This document shows positions 57,401-64,000 of a stretch of DNA of 64,000 nucleotides, in pieces; position 1 is the stretch's first letter, and each line of letters starts with the position of its first letter. Source of the stretch: Paenibacillus sp. FSL H8-0548. GTDB lineage: Bacteria; Bacillota; Bacilli; Paenibacillales; Paenibacillaceae. The notes under the pieces are model-generated. The model did not search any database. It was not told the DNA's origin and worked only from the letters and a program-made list of their open reading frames with translations. The DNA lies in the NCBI RefSeq assembly GCF_038630985.1, contig NZ_CP152049.1, positions 1,631,501-1,695,500 on the forward strand. Direction: 5' to 3'. Both the position numbers and the translations under genes were made by a program.

Positions 57401-57837
57401 CATTTATTAAGTAAATGCTTATAGGGAGCGTAGTCAATTCCTTTACGGTCAAGGAATGTGACGAGGCTGCGATAATCACGTTTTGGAGTAGCTCGTATGT
57501 AGCCCTCGATGCAATGCTCGCGCGTAACGGACGATGCGCCGTGCTCAATTGCCACCTGGCCAATTTTGGCTGCGATGGAATGTTTGGCTATATCGCGAAA
57601 AGCGGTTGGCACTGGAGATACTAGCTCATCGAGCAGCTCCTTGGAATCGTCGCTCCACATGCTGCGGCTGCGGTCTACCCAGTAATTTTGCCAATCGAGC
57701 TTAGACTTGCCGTCTCGCATCGGAAGCAGCTTGAGAAATTTTCGAAACATGAAAAAACCGCCAATGGACATGGCACCAACCATGACTACTGCCCAAAAAA
57801 CGATAAAATACATAAACCAATCAGGCGCTACTTTCAT
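57400..57837 (-). CDS. DUF2621 family membrane protein
   Basis: 145 residues. One N-terminal membrane helix (about 8-30, FMYFIVFWAVVMVGAMSIGGFF), then a conserved cytoplasmic part with LDWQNYWVDRSRSMW and RDYRSLVTFLDRKGIDYAPYKHLL, as in DUF2621 proteins of Bacillales. Function unknown. Divergent from nfo, with about 100 bp between them. Confidence 0.82.
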   Translation of the reverse strand: MKVAPDWFMYFIVFWAVVMVGAMSIGGFFMFRKFLKLLPMRDGKSKLDWQNYWVDRSRSMWSDDSKELLDELVSPVPTAFRDIAKHSIAAKIGQVAIEHGASSVTREHCIEGYIRATPKRDYRSLVTFLDRKGIDYAPYKHLLNK

Positions 57838-57938
57838 AAGTGTCTTTCACCTCAATAATGAATTATACCGTATTCCTAGATTTATTTCGACATTCCTTGT
57901 AAAATAAGGTTTGATCAACCGAAAGGGGCGATAAATTT

Positions 57939-59069
57939 ATGATAAAAATAGGTTCCCATGTATCATTTTCGGACAAGGGGCTGCTATCAGCAGCACAAGA
58001 GGCAGTTTCATATGGTTCCAGCTCATTTATGATTTACACCGGCGCACCTCAGAATACGAGGAGGAAGCCGATCGATACGCTATATATTGAAGAAGGCAAA
58101 GCACTAATGGAGCAATCCGGCATCAACGAAATCGTTGTGCATGCTCCTTATATTGTGAATTTGGGCTCATATAAGGATGCTACGTTTGAGCTTGGGGTTT
58201 CTTTCTTGCAAGAAGAAATTCGTCGGACGGAGCAGATCGGTGTTCGGAATATTGTTCTTCATCCAGGCGCTTATACAGACAAGGATGCTGAATATGGCAT
58301 TGCTCGCATTGCAGCAGGCTTAAACGAGGTGCTTGCTGGAACGAAGGAAACCAATGTGAACATCGCGCTTGAGACGATGGCAGGCAAAGGAACCGAAATT
58401 GGCCGCAGCTTTGAAGAGCTTGCAGCTATTATTGACAAGGTTGAGGACAATCAACGTTTAACGGTCTGTATGGATACTTGCCATATGCATGATGCGGGTT
58501 ATGACCTTGTCGATGATCTCGATGGCGTGCTGGAGCAATTCGACCGCATTGTTGGACTAAACCGTGTTGCTGTCGTTCACGTGAATGACAGCAAAAATCC
58601 ACGTGCTGCAAGCAAGGACAGACATGCTCCGATAGGTGCTGGCTGGCTTGGACACGATGCGATTCAAAGAATTGTGAATCATGAAGGGCTTCAGGGTCGT
58701 CCATTCATATTGGAGACGCCGTGGATTGGCAAGGAAGACAAAACAGATCGCCCGATGTATGAGGCGGAAATTGCGCTGCTTAGCGGTAATGGCAGGCCGC
58801 GTCTAGGCGAACCGTTCTTCGAGGATGTGGAGCGGCTTCATCATTTCTTCGGCAAGCAGGAAATCGATCCTAGGTTATTCGTAATCTCTACTTGGGAATT
58901 GCTGAAAAACGATGCCAAAGCTAAGAAAGCAGATCCGCGCGAGCCAATGGAGCGCTTGTATGATCTTATTATTGCTGGCGAGGCTCTCTCTTCTGAATTG
59001 ACGGAGGAGCAGGTTAATCAGCGCATCGTCGCTTGGTTTGGCGGCAAAGAGCTACTTGCCAGAATTTAA
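57939..59069 (+). CDS. nfo: Endonuclease IV, AP endonuclease, with C-terminal extension
   Basis: 376 residues. The zinc-site signatures are present: [46 protein letters not shown] and [12 protein letters not shown]. It cleaves at abasic sites in base-excision repair. The barrel ends near residue 280, and about 90 extra residues follow ([26 protein letters not shown] ... [14 protein letters not shown]), beyond the usual family length. AAAGGGGCG ribosome site. Confidence 0.93.
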   Translation: MIKIGSHVSFSDKGLLSAAQEAVSYGSSSFMIYTGAPQNTRRKPIDTLYIEEGKALMEQSGINEIVVHAPYIVNLGSYKDATFELGVSFLQEEIRRTEQIGVRNIVLHPGAYTDKDAEYGIARIAAGLNEVLAGTKETNVNIALETMAGKGTEIGRSFEELAAIIDKVEDNQRLTVCMDTCHMHDAGYDLVDDLDGVLEQFDRIVGLNRVAVVHVNDSKNPRAASKDRHAPIGAGWLGHDAIQRIVNHEGLQGRPFILETPWIGKEDKTDRPMYEAEIALLSGNGRPRLGEPFFEDVERLHHFFGKQEIDPRLFVISTWELLKNDAKAKKADPREPMERLYDLIIAGEALSSELTEEQVNQRIVAWFGGKELLARI

Positions 59070-59111
59070 AAAAATTACTTTATATATATCTGTGAGAGGA
59101 AGATTGAAGTT

Positions 59112-60014
59112 ATGTCATCACTAATTCCCCCGTCCGAAAACAGCAATGCTGTCGGCACAAAAAACGGCCGAGCCCGCATGCTTATTTCTTGTCCAGATCG
59201 TTCGGGCATCGTTGCAGCTGTTTCGCATTTCTTGTATGAGCACGGAGCAAATATCGTACAATCGGATCAATATACGATGGACCCTGAGGGCGGCATGTTT
59301 TTCATTCGCTTCGAGTTTGATCTGAACGATCTGGATAAAGAGCTTCCCGTGCTTGTTGAAGATTTTGCTAGAGTAGCTGACCGCTTCGATATGAAGTGGC
59401 ATACATTCCGTGCAAGCCGCAAGAAACGCCTAGCTGTGTTTGTATCCAAAGAGGATCATTGCTTGCTGGAGCTGCTCTGGCAGTGGAAGGCCGGAGATTT
59501 GAATGCTGATATCGCAATGGTCATCAGCAATCATCCCGATATGCGCGAGCTGGTAGAGTCCTTCGGCATTATGTATCACCATATTCCAGTTACTGCGTCA
59601 ACGAAGGAAGAAGCAGAACGCAAGCAGATGGAAGTCGTTGCGGACAAAGCGGATATCATTGTATTAGCACGCTACATGCAAATTATTTCGCCGAGATTTA
59701 TCGAGCAATTTCCTAATCGCATCATTAATATTCATCATTCTTTCCTTCCTGCTTTTGTAGGCGGCAAGCCTTATGCGCAAGCTTACACTCGCGGCGTGAA
59801 AATTATCGGAGCAACCGCACATTATGTAACCGAGGAGCTCGATGGCGGTCCAATTATTGAGCAGGATGTTCAGCGCGTCAGCCACCGCGATAATGTAGAT
59901 GACCTAAAGCGTATTGGCCGCACAATTGAGCGCGTCGTACTCGCCCGCGCTGTGAAATGGCATATTGAAGATCGAGTTATCGTGCATCACAATAAAACAG
60001 TTGTATTCAATTAA
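59112..60014 (+). CDS. purU: Formyltetrahydrofolate deformylase
   Basis: 300 residues. An N-terminal ACT domain (about 18-100, SCPDRSGIVAAVSHFLYEHGANIVQSDQYT) is followed by a formyltransferase-like domain with IINIHHSFLPAF and TAHYVTEELDGGPIIEQDV. It hydrolyses 10-formyl-THF to formate and THF, balancing the one-carbon pool. Independent of its neighbours in function, 42 bases after nfo. GAGAGGAAGA precedes the ATG. Confidence 0.94.
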   Translation: MSSLIPPSENSNAVGTKNGRARMLISCPDRSGIVAAVSHFLYEHGANIVQSDQYTMDPEGGMFFIRFEFDLNDLDKELPVLVEDFARVADRFDMKWHTFRASRKKRLAVFVSKEDHCLLELLWQWKAGDLNADIAMVISNHPDMRELVESFGIMYHHIPVTASTKEEAERKQMEVVADKADIIVLARYMQIISPRFIEQFPNRIINIHHSFLPAFVGGKPYAQAYTRGVKIIGATAHYVTEELDGGPIIEQDVQRVSHRDNVDDLKRIGRTIERVVLARAVKWHIEDRVIVHHNKTVVFN

Positions 60015-60047
60015 CTGTATATTTATACTGTGATTCTATTTTTAATA

Positions 60048-60077
60048 TTGGAAAACCTTCAAACAGAGTGATACAAT
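60048..60077 (+). promoter_or_regulatory. Promoter of tkt
   Basis: TTGGAA at 60048-60053 and TGATACAAT with -10 at 60072-60077, spacer 18, extended -10. About 48 bases before the transketolase start. Confidence 0.6.
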
Positions 60078-60125
60078 ATTCAAAGCTATTACGTAGATAA
60101 GATCAGACTATAGGAGGAAATTGTA

Positions 60126-62144
60126 ATGAATGCAGCACAGAAATCAGTTGAACAGCTTTCTATCGATACGATCCGTACACTTGCGATTGACTCAATCGAA
60201 AAAGCCAAATCGGGTCACCCTGGCATGCCAATGGGCGCAGCTCCAATGGGCTACCAGCTTTTCGCTAAAAACATGAAGCATAATCCTTCAAACCCTACAT
60301 GGATCAATCGCGATCGCTTTGTTTTGTCAGCGGGTCACGGTTCGATGCTCCTTTACAGCCTTCTTCACCTATCCGGCTATGATTTGCCGCTTGAAGAGCT
60401 GAAAAACTTCCGCCAATGGGGCTCCCTGACACCAGGACATCCTGAGTTCGGTCACACTGCAGGTGTTGATGCAACGACTGGTCCGCTTGGTCAAGGTATT
60501 GCAATGGCAGTAGGTATGGCGATTGCAGAAGCACAGCTCGGCGCGACTTATAACAAAGAAAACCATGAGCTAATCAATCACTTCACATATTCCATTTGCG
60601 GCGACGGCGACTTGATGGAAGGCGTTTCTCATGAAGCTGCTTCTTTCGCAGGCCACTTGCAGCTTGGCAAATTGGTCGTTCTATATGATTCCAACGATAT
60701 TTCGCTTGATGGCGAGCTGAGCCTATCGTACTCCGAGAGCGTTCAAAAACGTTTCGAAGGCTATGGCTGGCAAGTTCTTCGCGTAGAGGACGGCAATGAC
60801 CTTGAAGCTCTATCCAAAGCAGTAGCTGAGGCGCAAGCAGATTTGTCCAAACCGACTTTGATCGAAGTGAAAACGGTTATCGGCTTCGGCAGCCCGAACA
60901 AAGGCGGCAAAGGCGGACATGCTGGTCCTCACGGATCACCACTTGGCGTTGATGAAACAAAATTGACAAAGCAAGCATACGGCTGGTCGGAAGATCACCA
61001 GTTCCATGTTCCTGATGAGGTTCGCGCTCATTTTGCAGACGTGAAAAGCAGCGGCGAGGAAGCGAACGCACAGTGGGATGCAGCTTTCGCAGCTTACAAA
61101 TCAGCTTTCCCTGAGCTTGCAGCACAGTTCGAGCTAGCGATCTCCGGCGCATTGCCAGAGGGCTGGGATGCTGATCTTCCTGTATACAAAGTAGGAGATA
61201 GCGCTGTATCGACTCGTGTAGCTTCCGGTAATGCACTTAACGGACTAGCGAAAAACGTGCCTACGATTTTCGGTGGTTCTGCTGACTTAGAAAGCTCAAC
61301 CATGACTCACCTTAAAGGTTTGACTCAGTTCAAGCCAGGCAGCTACGATGGCCGCAATCTCTATTACGGCGTTCGTGAATTCGGAATGGCTGCTGCAATG
61401 AACGGTATCGCTCTACACAGTGGTTTGAAAGTATTCGGCGGTACGTTCTTCGTATTTACCGATTATCTTCGTCCTGCTGTTCGCCTTGCTGCATTGATGA
61501 AGCTTCCTGTTGTTTATGTATTGACACATGACAGTATCGCTGTTGGTGAAGATGGTCCTACACATGAGCCGATTGAGCAGCTTGCTTCAATCCGTATCAT
61601 CCCTGACCTGACTGTCATTCGTCCTGCTGACGGCAACGAAACTTCTGCTGCATGGGCGTATGCTGTTGAGAACACAGGCAACCCGGTAGCTCTAGTGCTT
61701 ACTCGTCAAAACCTGCCGATCCTTGAAGGAACTGTGGAAGGCGTTCATGAGAACATTCGCCGCGGTGCTTACGTTGTTTCTGATGCTGCGGGCGGCAAGC
61801 CGCAAGCGCAAATTCTTGCAACAGGCTCTGAGGTTCAACTAGCAGTTGCTGCTCAGAAGGCTTTGGCAGAAGAGGGCATTCAAGTACGTGTAATCAGCAT
61901 GCCGAGCTGGGATCTGTTCGAGAAGCAATCGAAGGAATACAAAAACTCCGTTATTCTTCCTGAGGTTAAAGCTCGTCTTGCGATCGAAATGGCTCATCCA
62001 TTCGGCTGGGAGCGTTACACAGGAGATCAAGGCGATATTCTTGCTATCGACCGTTTCGGAGCTTCCGCACCTGGCGATCGCGTAATTAAAGAATATGGCT
62101 TCACGGTTGAGAACGTTGTTAGCAAAGTGAAAGCACTGCTGTAA
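60126..62144 (+). CDS. tkt: Transketolase
   Basis: 672 residues, full length. The ThDP-binding motif [32 protein letters not shown] starts near residue 158. [18 protein letters not shown], the catalytic-Glu segment [11 protein letters not shown] near 415 and [14 protein letters not shown] are conserved. It exchanges two-carbon units in the pentose phosphate pathway. TAGGAGG precedes the ATG; expressed from its own promoter. Confidence 0.96.
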   Translation: MNAAQKSVEQLSIDTIRTLAIDSIEKAKSGHPGMPMGAAPMGYQLFAKNMKHNPSNPTWINRDRFVLSAGHGSMLLYSLLHLSGYDLPLEELKNFRQWGSLTPGHPEFGHTAGVDATTGPLGQGIAMAVGMAIAEAQLGATYNKENHELINHFTYSICGDGDLMEGVSHEAASFAGHLQLGKLVVLYDSNDISLDGELSLSYSESVQKRFEGYGWQVLRVEDGNDLEALSKAVAEAQADLSKPTLIEVKTVIGFGSPNKGGKGGHAGPHGSPLGVDETKLTKQAYGWSEDHQFHVPDEVRAHFADVKSSGEEANAQWDAAFAAYKSAFPELAAQFELAISGALPEGWDADLPVYKVGDSAVSTRVASGNALNGLAKNVPTIFGGSADLESSTMTHLKGLTQFKPGSYDGRNLYYGVREFGMAAAMNGIALHSGLKVFGGTFFVFTDYLRPAVRLAALMKLPVVYVLTHDSIAVGEDGPTHEPIEQLASIRIIPDLTVIRPADGNETSAAWAYAVENTGNPVALVLTRQNLPILEGTVEGVHENIRRGAYVVSDAAGGKPQAQILATGSEVQLAVAAQKALAEEGIQVRVISMPSWDLFEKQSKEYKNSVILPEVKARLAIEMAHPFGWERYTGDQGDILAIDRFGASAPGDRVIKEYGFTVENVVSKVKALL

Positions 62145-62194
62145 TCGTTACTATAAGCTTTAGCATCCGATAAATAAGGGAGAATTACACTGCC

Positions 62195-62512
62195 ATGTCT
62201 CAATTCGATAATGTTTCAATCGTAAAGAAAGCTAATGTTTATTTTGATGGTAAAGTAACTAGCCGCGCTGTGCTGTTTGCAGACGGTACCAAAAAAACAC
62301 TAGGTATTATGCTGCCTGGCGACTATGAGTTTGGGACAGACTGCGTCGAAATCATGGAGATTTTAGCTGGTGATTTGAAGGTGCTTCTCCCTGGTGAAAC
62401 CGAGTGGATTCATATTCAAGGCGAAGGTGAATTCCGTGTGCCTGCGAATACGAAGTTTAAGCTTCAAGTTGCTGAAGTATCGGATTACTGCTGTTCGTAT
62501 ATTTACGAGTAA
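62195..62512 (+). CDS. ppnP: Pyrimidine/purine nucleoside phosphorylase (cupin)
   Basis: 105 residues. [43 protein letters not shown] and [24 protein letters not shown] match PpnP (formerly DUF1255/YaiE), a small cupin that phosphorolyses several nucleosides. It lies 50 bp after tkt and would feed ribose-1-phosphate into the same pentose pathway. Followed by a terminator. Confidence 0.92.
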   Translation: MSQFDNVSIVKKANVYFDGKVTSRAVLFADGTKKTLGIMLPGDYEFGTDCVEIMEILAGDLKVLLPGETEWIHIQGEGEFRVPANTKFKLQVAEVSDYCCSYIYE

Positions 62513-62533
62513 GAATTTCATTGTTTTTAATGG

Positions 62534-62590
62534 AAAAGAGGCTTTCCCGAAGCGAAGATTATTCGCTTGCGGGAAGGCCTCTTTTTTTTC
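62534..62590 (+). terminator. Rho-independent terminator after ppnP
   Basis: A long stem AAAAGAGGC...TTCCCG with CGGGAA...GCCTCTTTT and an inner AGCGAA/TTCGCT pair, ending in eight T residues. The next about 160 bases (62591-62750) carry no gene that I can support. Confidence 0.85.
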
Positions 62591-62750
62591 TCTATATTTC
62601 TCCGGAATGAAACGCACCGCCGCCATACAATCCCCTAATATCGTGCTACCAATCTTAAAACCTTGTTATATGAGGCGTCTACCCCCAAGGTTACAATAAG
62701 TTTATAGATAACGAGGACAAAAATGAAAAGGTTGAAAGGGGGAGAACCTA

Positions 62751-63665
62751 TTGAAACAAAAGGTTTCACGGAAGTGGAATTTCAAACTTACTTGGCCGCT
62801 GCACATCATGCTGATACCAGGCATCGTGCTCGTCTTAATATTCTCATATATGCCGATGCTGGGACTTATTATGGCGTTTCAGGACTTTCAGCCGCAGCAT
62901 GGTTTCTTCCGATCAGAGTGGGTTGGCTTCGAAAACTTTACGCTAATGTTCGAATATCCGGATGCGAGACAGGTCATTTGGAACACGTTAATTATCGCAG
63001 TCATCAAGATTGTGGCTCATCTGTTTGTGCCGTTGGTATTTGCTCTGCTGCTCAACGAGGTAAGGAAAATGCTGTTTAAGCGGTTCGTACAAACATTGGT
63101 TTACTTGCCGCATTTCTTATCTTGGGTCATTCTCGGAGGGATTTTGCTGGACATGCTATCGACTGACGGAGGGCTTGTGAATCAAGCGCTGGGTTGGTTT
63201 GGCATTGAGCCGATCTTCTTCCTTGGCGACAACGACTGGTTTAGATTTACGGTTATTGCGAGCGATGTATGGAAGGACTTTGGTTTTTCAACGATTATTT
63301 TCTTGGCTGCCCTCTCCGGCATCAATCCTGACTTCTACGAGGCAGCACTAATAGATGGAGCCAATCGTTGGCAGCAGGTATTTAAGATTACACTGCCATC
63401 GCTTATCCCAATTACAATCGTAGTCGCTACGCTGTCACTTGGGAATGTCTTGAACGCAGGCTTTGATCAAATTTTCAATCTGTACAATCCATTGGTTTAT
63501 GAAAAAGGCGATATTATTGATACTTATGTATATCGTGTAGGACTAATTGGAGGAAACTTTGGGTTTGGTACTGCGGTCGGTGTGTTCAAATCGCTAGTTA
63601 GCTTAATCCTGATTGTCATCTCATACAGGCTCGCCTATAAGCTGGCCAATTACCGCATTTTCTAA
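62751..63665 (+). CDS. Sugar ABC transporter permease, LplB-like
   Basis: 304 residues from TTG 62751 with AAAGGGGGAGAACC upstream. N-terminal WPLHIMLIPGIVLVLIFSYMPMLGLIMAFQDFQP and the EAA loop EAALIDGANRWQQVFKITLPSL (about 205-226) define the binding-protein-dependent permease family for complex sugars. Six membrane helices. Followed 13 bases later by the partner permease. A substrate-binding protein and ATPase are not in the window. Confidence 0.9.
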   Translation: MKQKVSRKWNFKLTWPLHIMLIPGIVLVLIFSYMPMLGLIMAFQDFQPQHGFFRSEWVGFENFTLMFEYPDARQVIWNTLIIAVIKIVAHLFVPLVFALLLNEVRKMLFKRFVQTLVYLPHFLSWVILGGILLDMLSTDGGLVNQALGWFGIEPIFFLGDNDWFRFTVIASDVWKDFGFSTIIFLAALSGINPDFYEAALIDGANRWQQVFKITLPSLIPITIVVATLSLGNVLNAGFDQIFNLYNPLVYEKGDIIDTYVYRVGLIGGNFGFGTAVGVFKSLVSLILIVISYRLAYKLANYRIF

Positions 63666-63678
63666 AGGGGGGAGCTAC

Positions 63679-64000
63679 ATGCATCATCGTTCGTTAACTT
63701 ATCGAATTTTTTCAGTAGGAAATGGCTTGTTTCTAGCGCTTCTATCATTCATGTGTATCGCTCCTCTTATTCACGTCCTTGCGGTATCGTTAAGCTCATC
63801 GGCGGCCGCGGATGCTAATATCGTGAAGATGTGGCCCGTTGGATTTTCACTTGAAGCCTATAAGGTAACATTATCAAACGGGAATTTCATAGGCTCGTTC
63901 ATGAATTCGATTGTGCGAACCGTGCTCGGTACGGCAGTTGCCATCGGCATGTCGATCTTCATTGGTTATTCCTTGTCGAAGGAAACGAACGAGTTTAAGG
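63679..64000 (+). CDS. Sugar ABC transporter permease, LplC/YtcP-like (partial)
   Basis: 107 residues visible before the window ends. An N-terminal helix (LFLALLSFMCIAPLIHVLAVSLSSS), then WPVGFSLEAYKVTLSNGNFIGSFMNSIVRTVLGTAVAIGMSIFIGYSLSKE, is the usual opening of the second permease of these importers. GGGGGGAGCTAC precedes the ATG. Forms a heterodimer with the upstream permease by family precedent. Confidence 0.88.
   Translation, partial: MHHRSLTYRIFSVGNGLFLALLSFMCIAPLIHVLAVSLSSSAAADANIVKMWPVGFSLEAYKVTLSNGNFIGSFMNSIVRTVLGTAVAIGMSIFIGYSLSKETNEFK

Noticed and set aside
62723..63079. 118-codon plus-strand ORF over the LplB-like permease
   Set aside because: Out-of-frame with a clearly recognisable permease; the TTG at 62751 explains the region.

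Overview
The window comes from a low-to-moderate GC Gram-positive bacterium, most likely Paenibacillus or a close relative. This rests on the gene complement (a CcpN-type regulator overlapping a PpdK/PEP-synthetase regulatory protein, a DUF2621 protein, a nucleoside phosphorylase of the PpnP type, an LplB-like sugar ABC permease), on strong AGGAGG ribosome sites and on frequent ATG/GTG/TTG starts. No tRNA, rRNA or CRISPR array was seen.

Layout. Bases 1-3107 are chromosomal housekeeping genes: a 3-hydroxyisobutyrate-dehydrogenase-like oxidoreductase, the CcpN-like regulator with an apparent ATT start, its partner kinase/phosphorylase, and ndk. From 3260 a Tad/Flp-pilus (type IVb secretion) operon begins: a CpaE/TadZ-like ATPase and the CpaF/TadA secretion ATPase. 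That ATPase gene is cut after residue 296 by a complete-looking prophage of about 42 kb (5286-47362). The 3' part of the ATPase resumes at 47361 and is followed by TadB- and TadC-like membrane proteins, a Flp1-like pilin, two TadE-like and one DUF5702/TadG-like pseudopilins, a prepilin peptidase and an FHA-domain protein (to 55834). Bases 55817-64000 are chromosomal again: a TIGR01777 epimerase, a lipoprotein, a DUF2621 protein, nfo, purU, tkt, ppnP and two sugar ABC permeases, the second cut by the window end.

Prophage. A large serine recombinase (minus strand) sits at the left end beside attL. Joining the flanks through the shared TGTC restores a 412-codon CpaF frame. Two separate repressor/Cro-like pairs follow, each with its own operator family: four 14-bp iterons at 7281-7329, and five sites related to a 19-bp palindrome at 9892-10239. 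The rightward early region (10015-24140) holds many tiny genes, a Gp157-like protein, a Sak3/Rad52-like annealing protein, an HNH protein, a replisome organizer, a DnaC-like loader, YopX, a PAPS-reductase-like protein and a RusA-like resolvase. It also holds a minus-strand ribbon-helix-helix gene facing an array of 10-bp boxes. After 24323 come a coiled-coil protein, a DUF2829/Tad2-like candidate anti-Thoeris protein and a late-regulator candidate. Next are terminase, P22-like portal, scaffold, coat and connector genes, a beta-helix tailspike, a secreted trypsin-like protease and a 1322-residue LPD38-type ejection protein. No tape-measure, tail-tube or sheath gene was recognised, so the virion is inferred to be podovirus-like. 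The right end has a txpA/ratA-like type I toxin-antitoxin pair, a promoter run straight into a terminator, holin and amidase genes, a candidate structured RNA and a small cysteine-rich protein.

How it fits together. While the prophage is integrated, the Tad motor is truncated and the distal pilus genes are separated from the tad promoter. Excision would restore both exactly, so prophage state and pilus assembly are physically coupled. Whether this is a regulated switch is inference.
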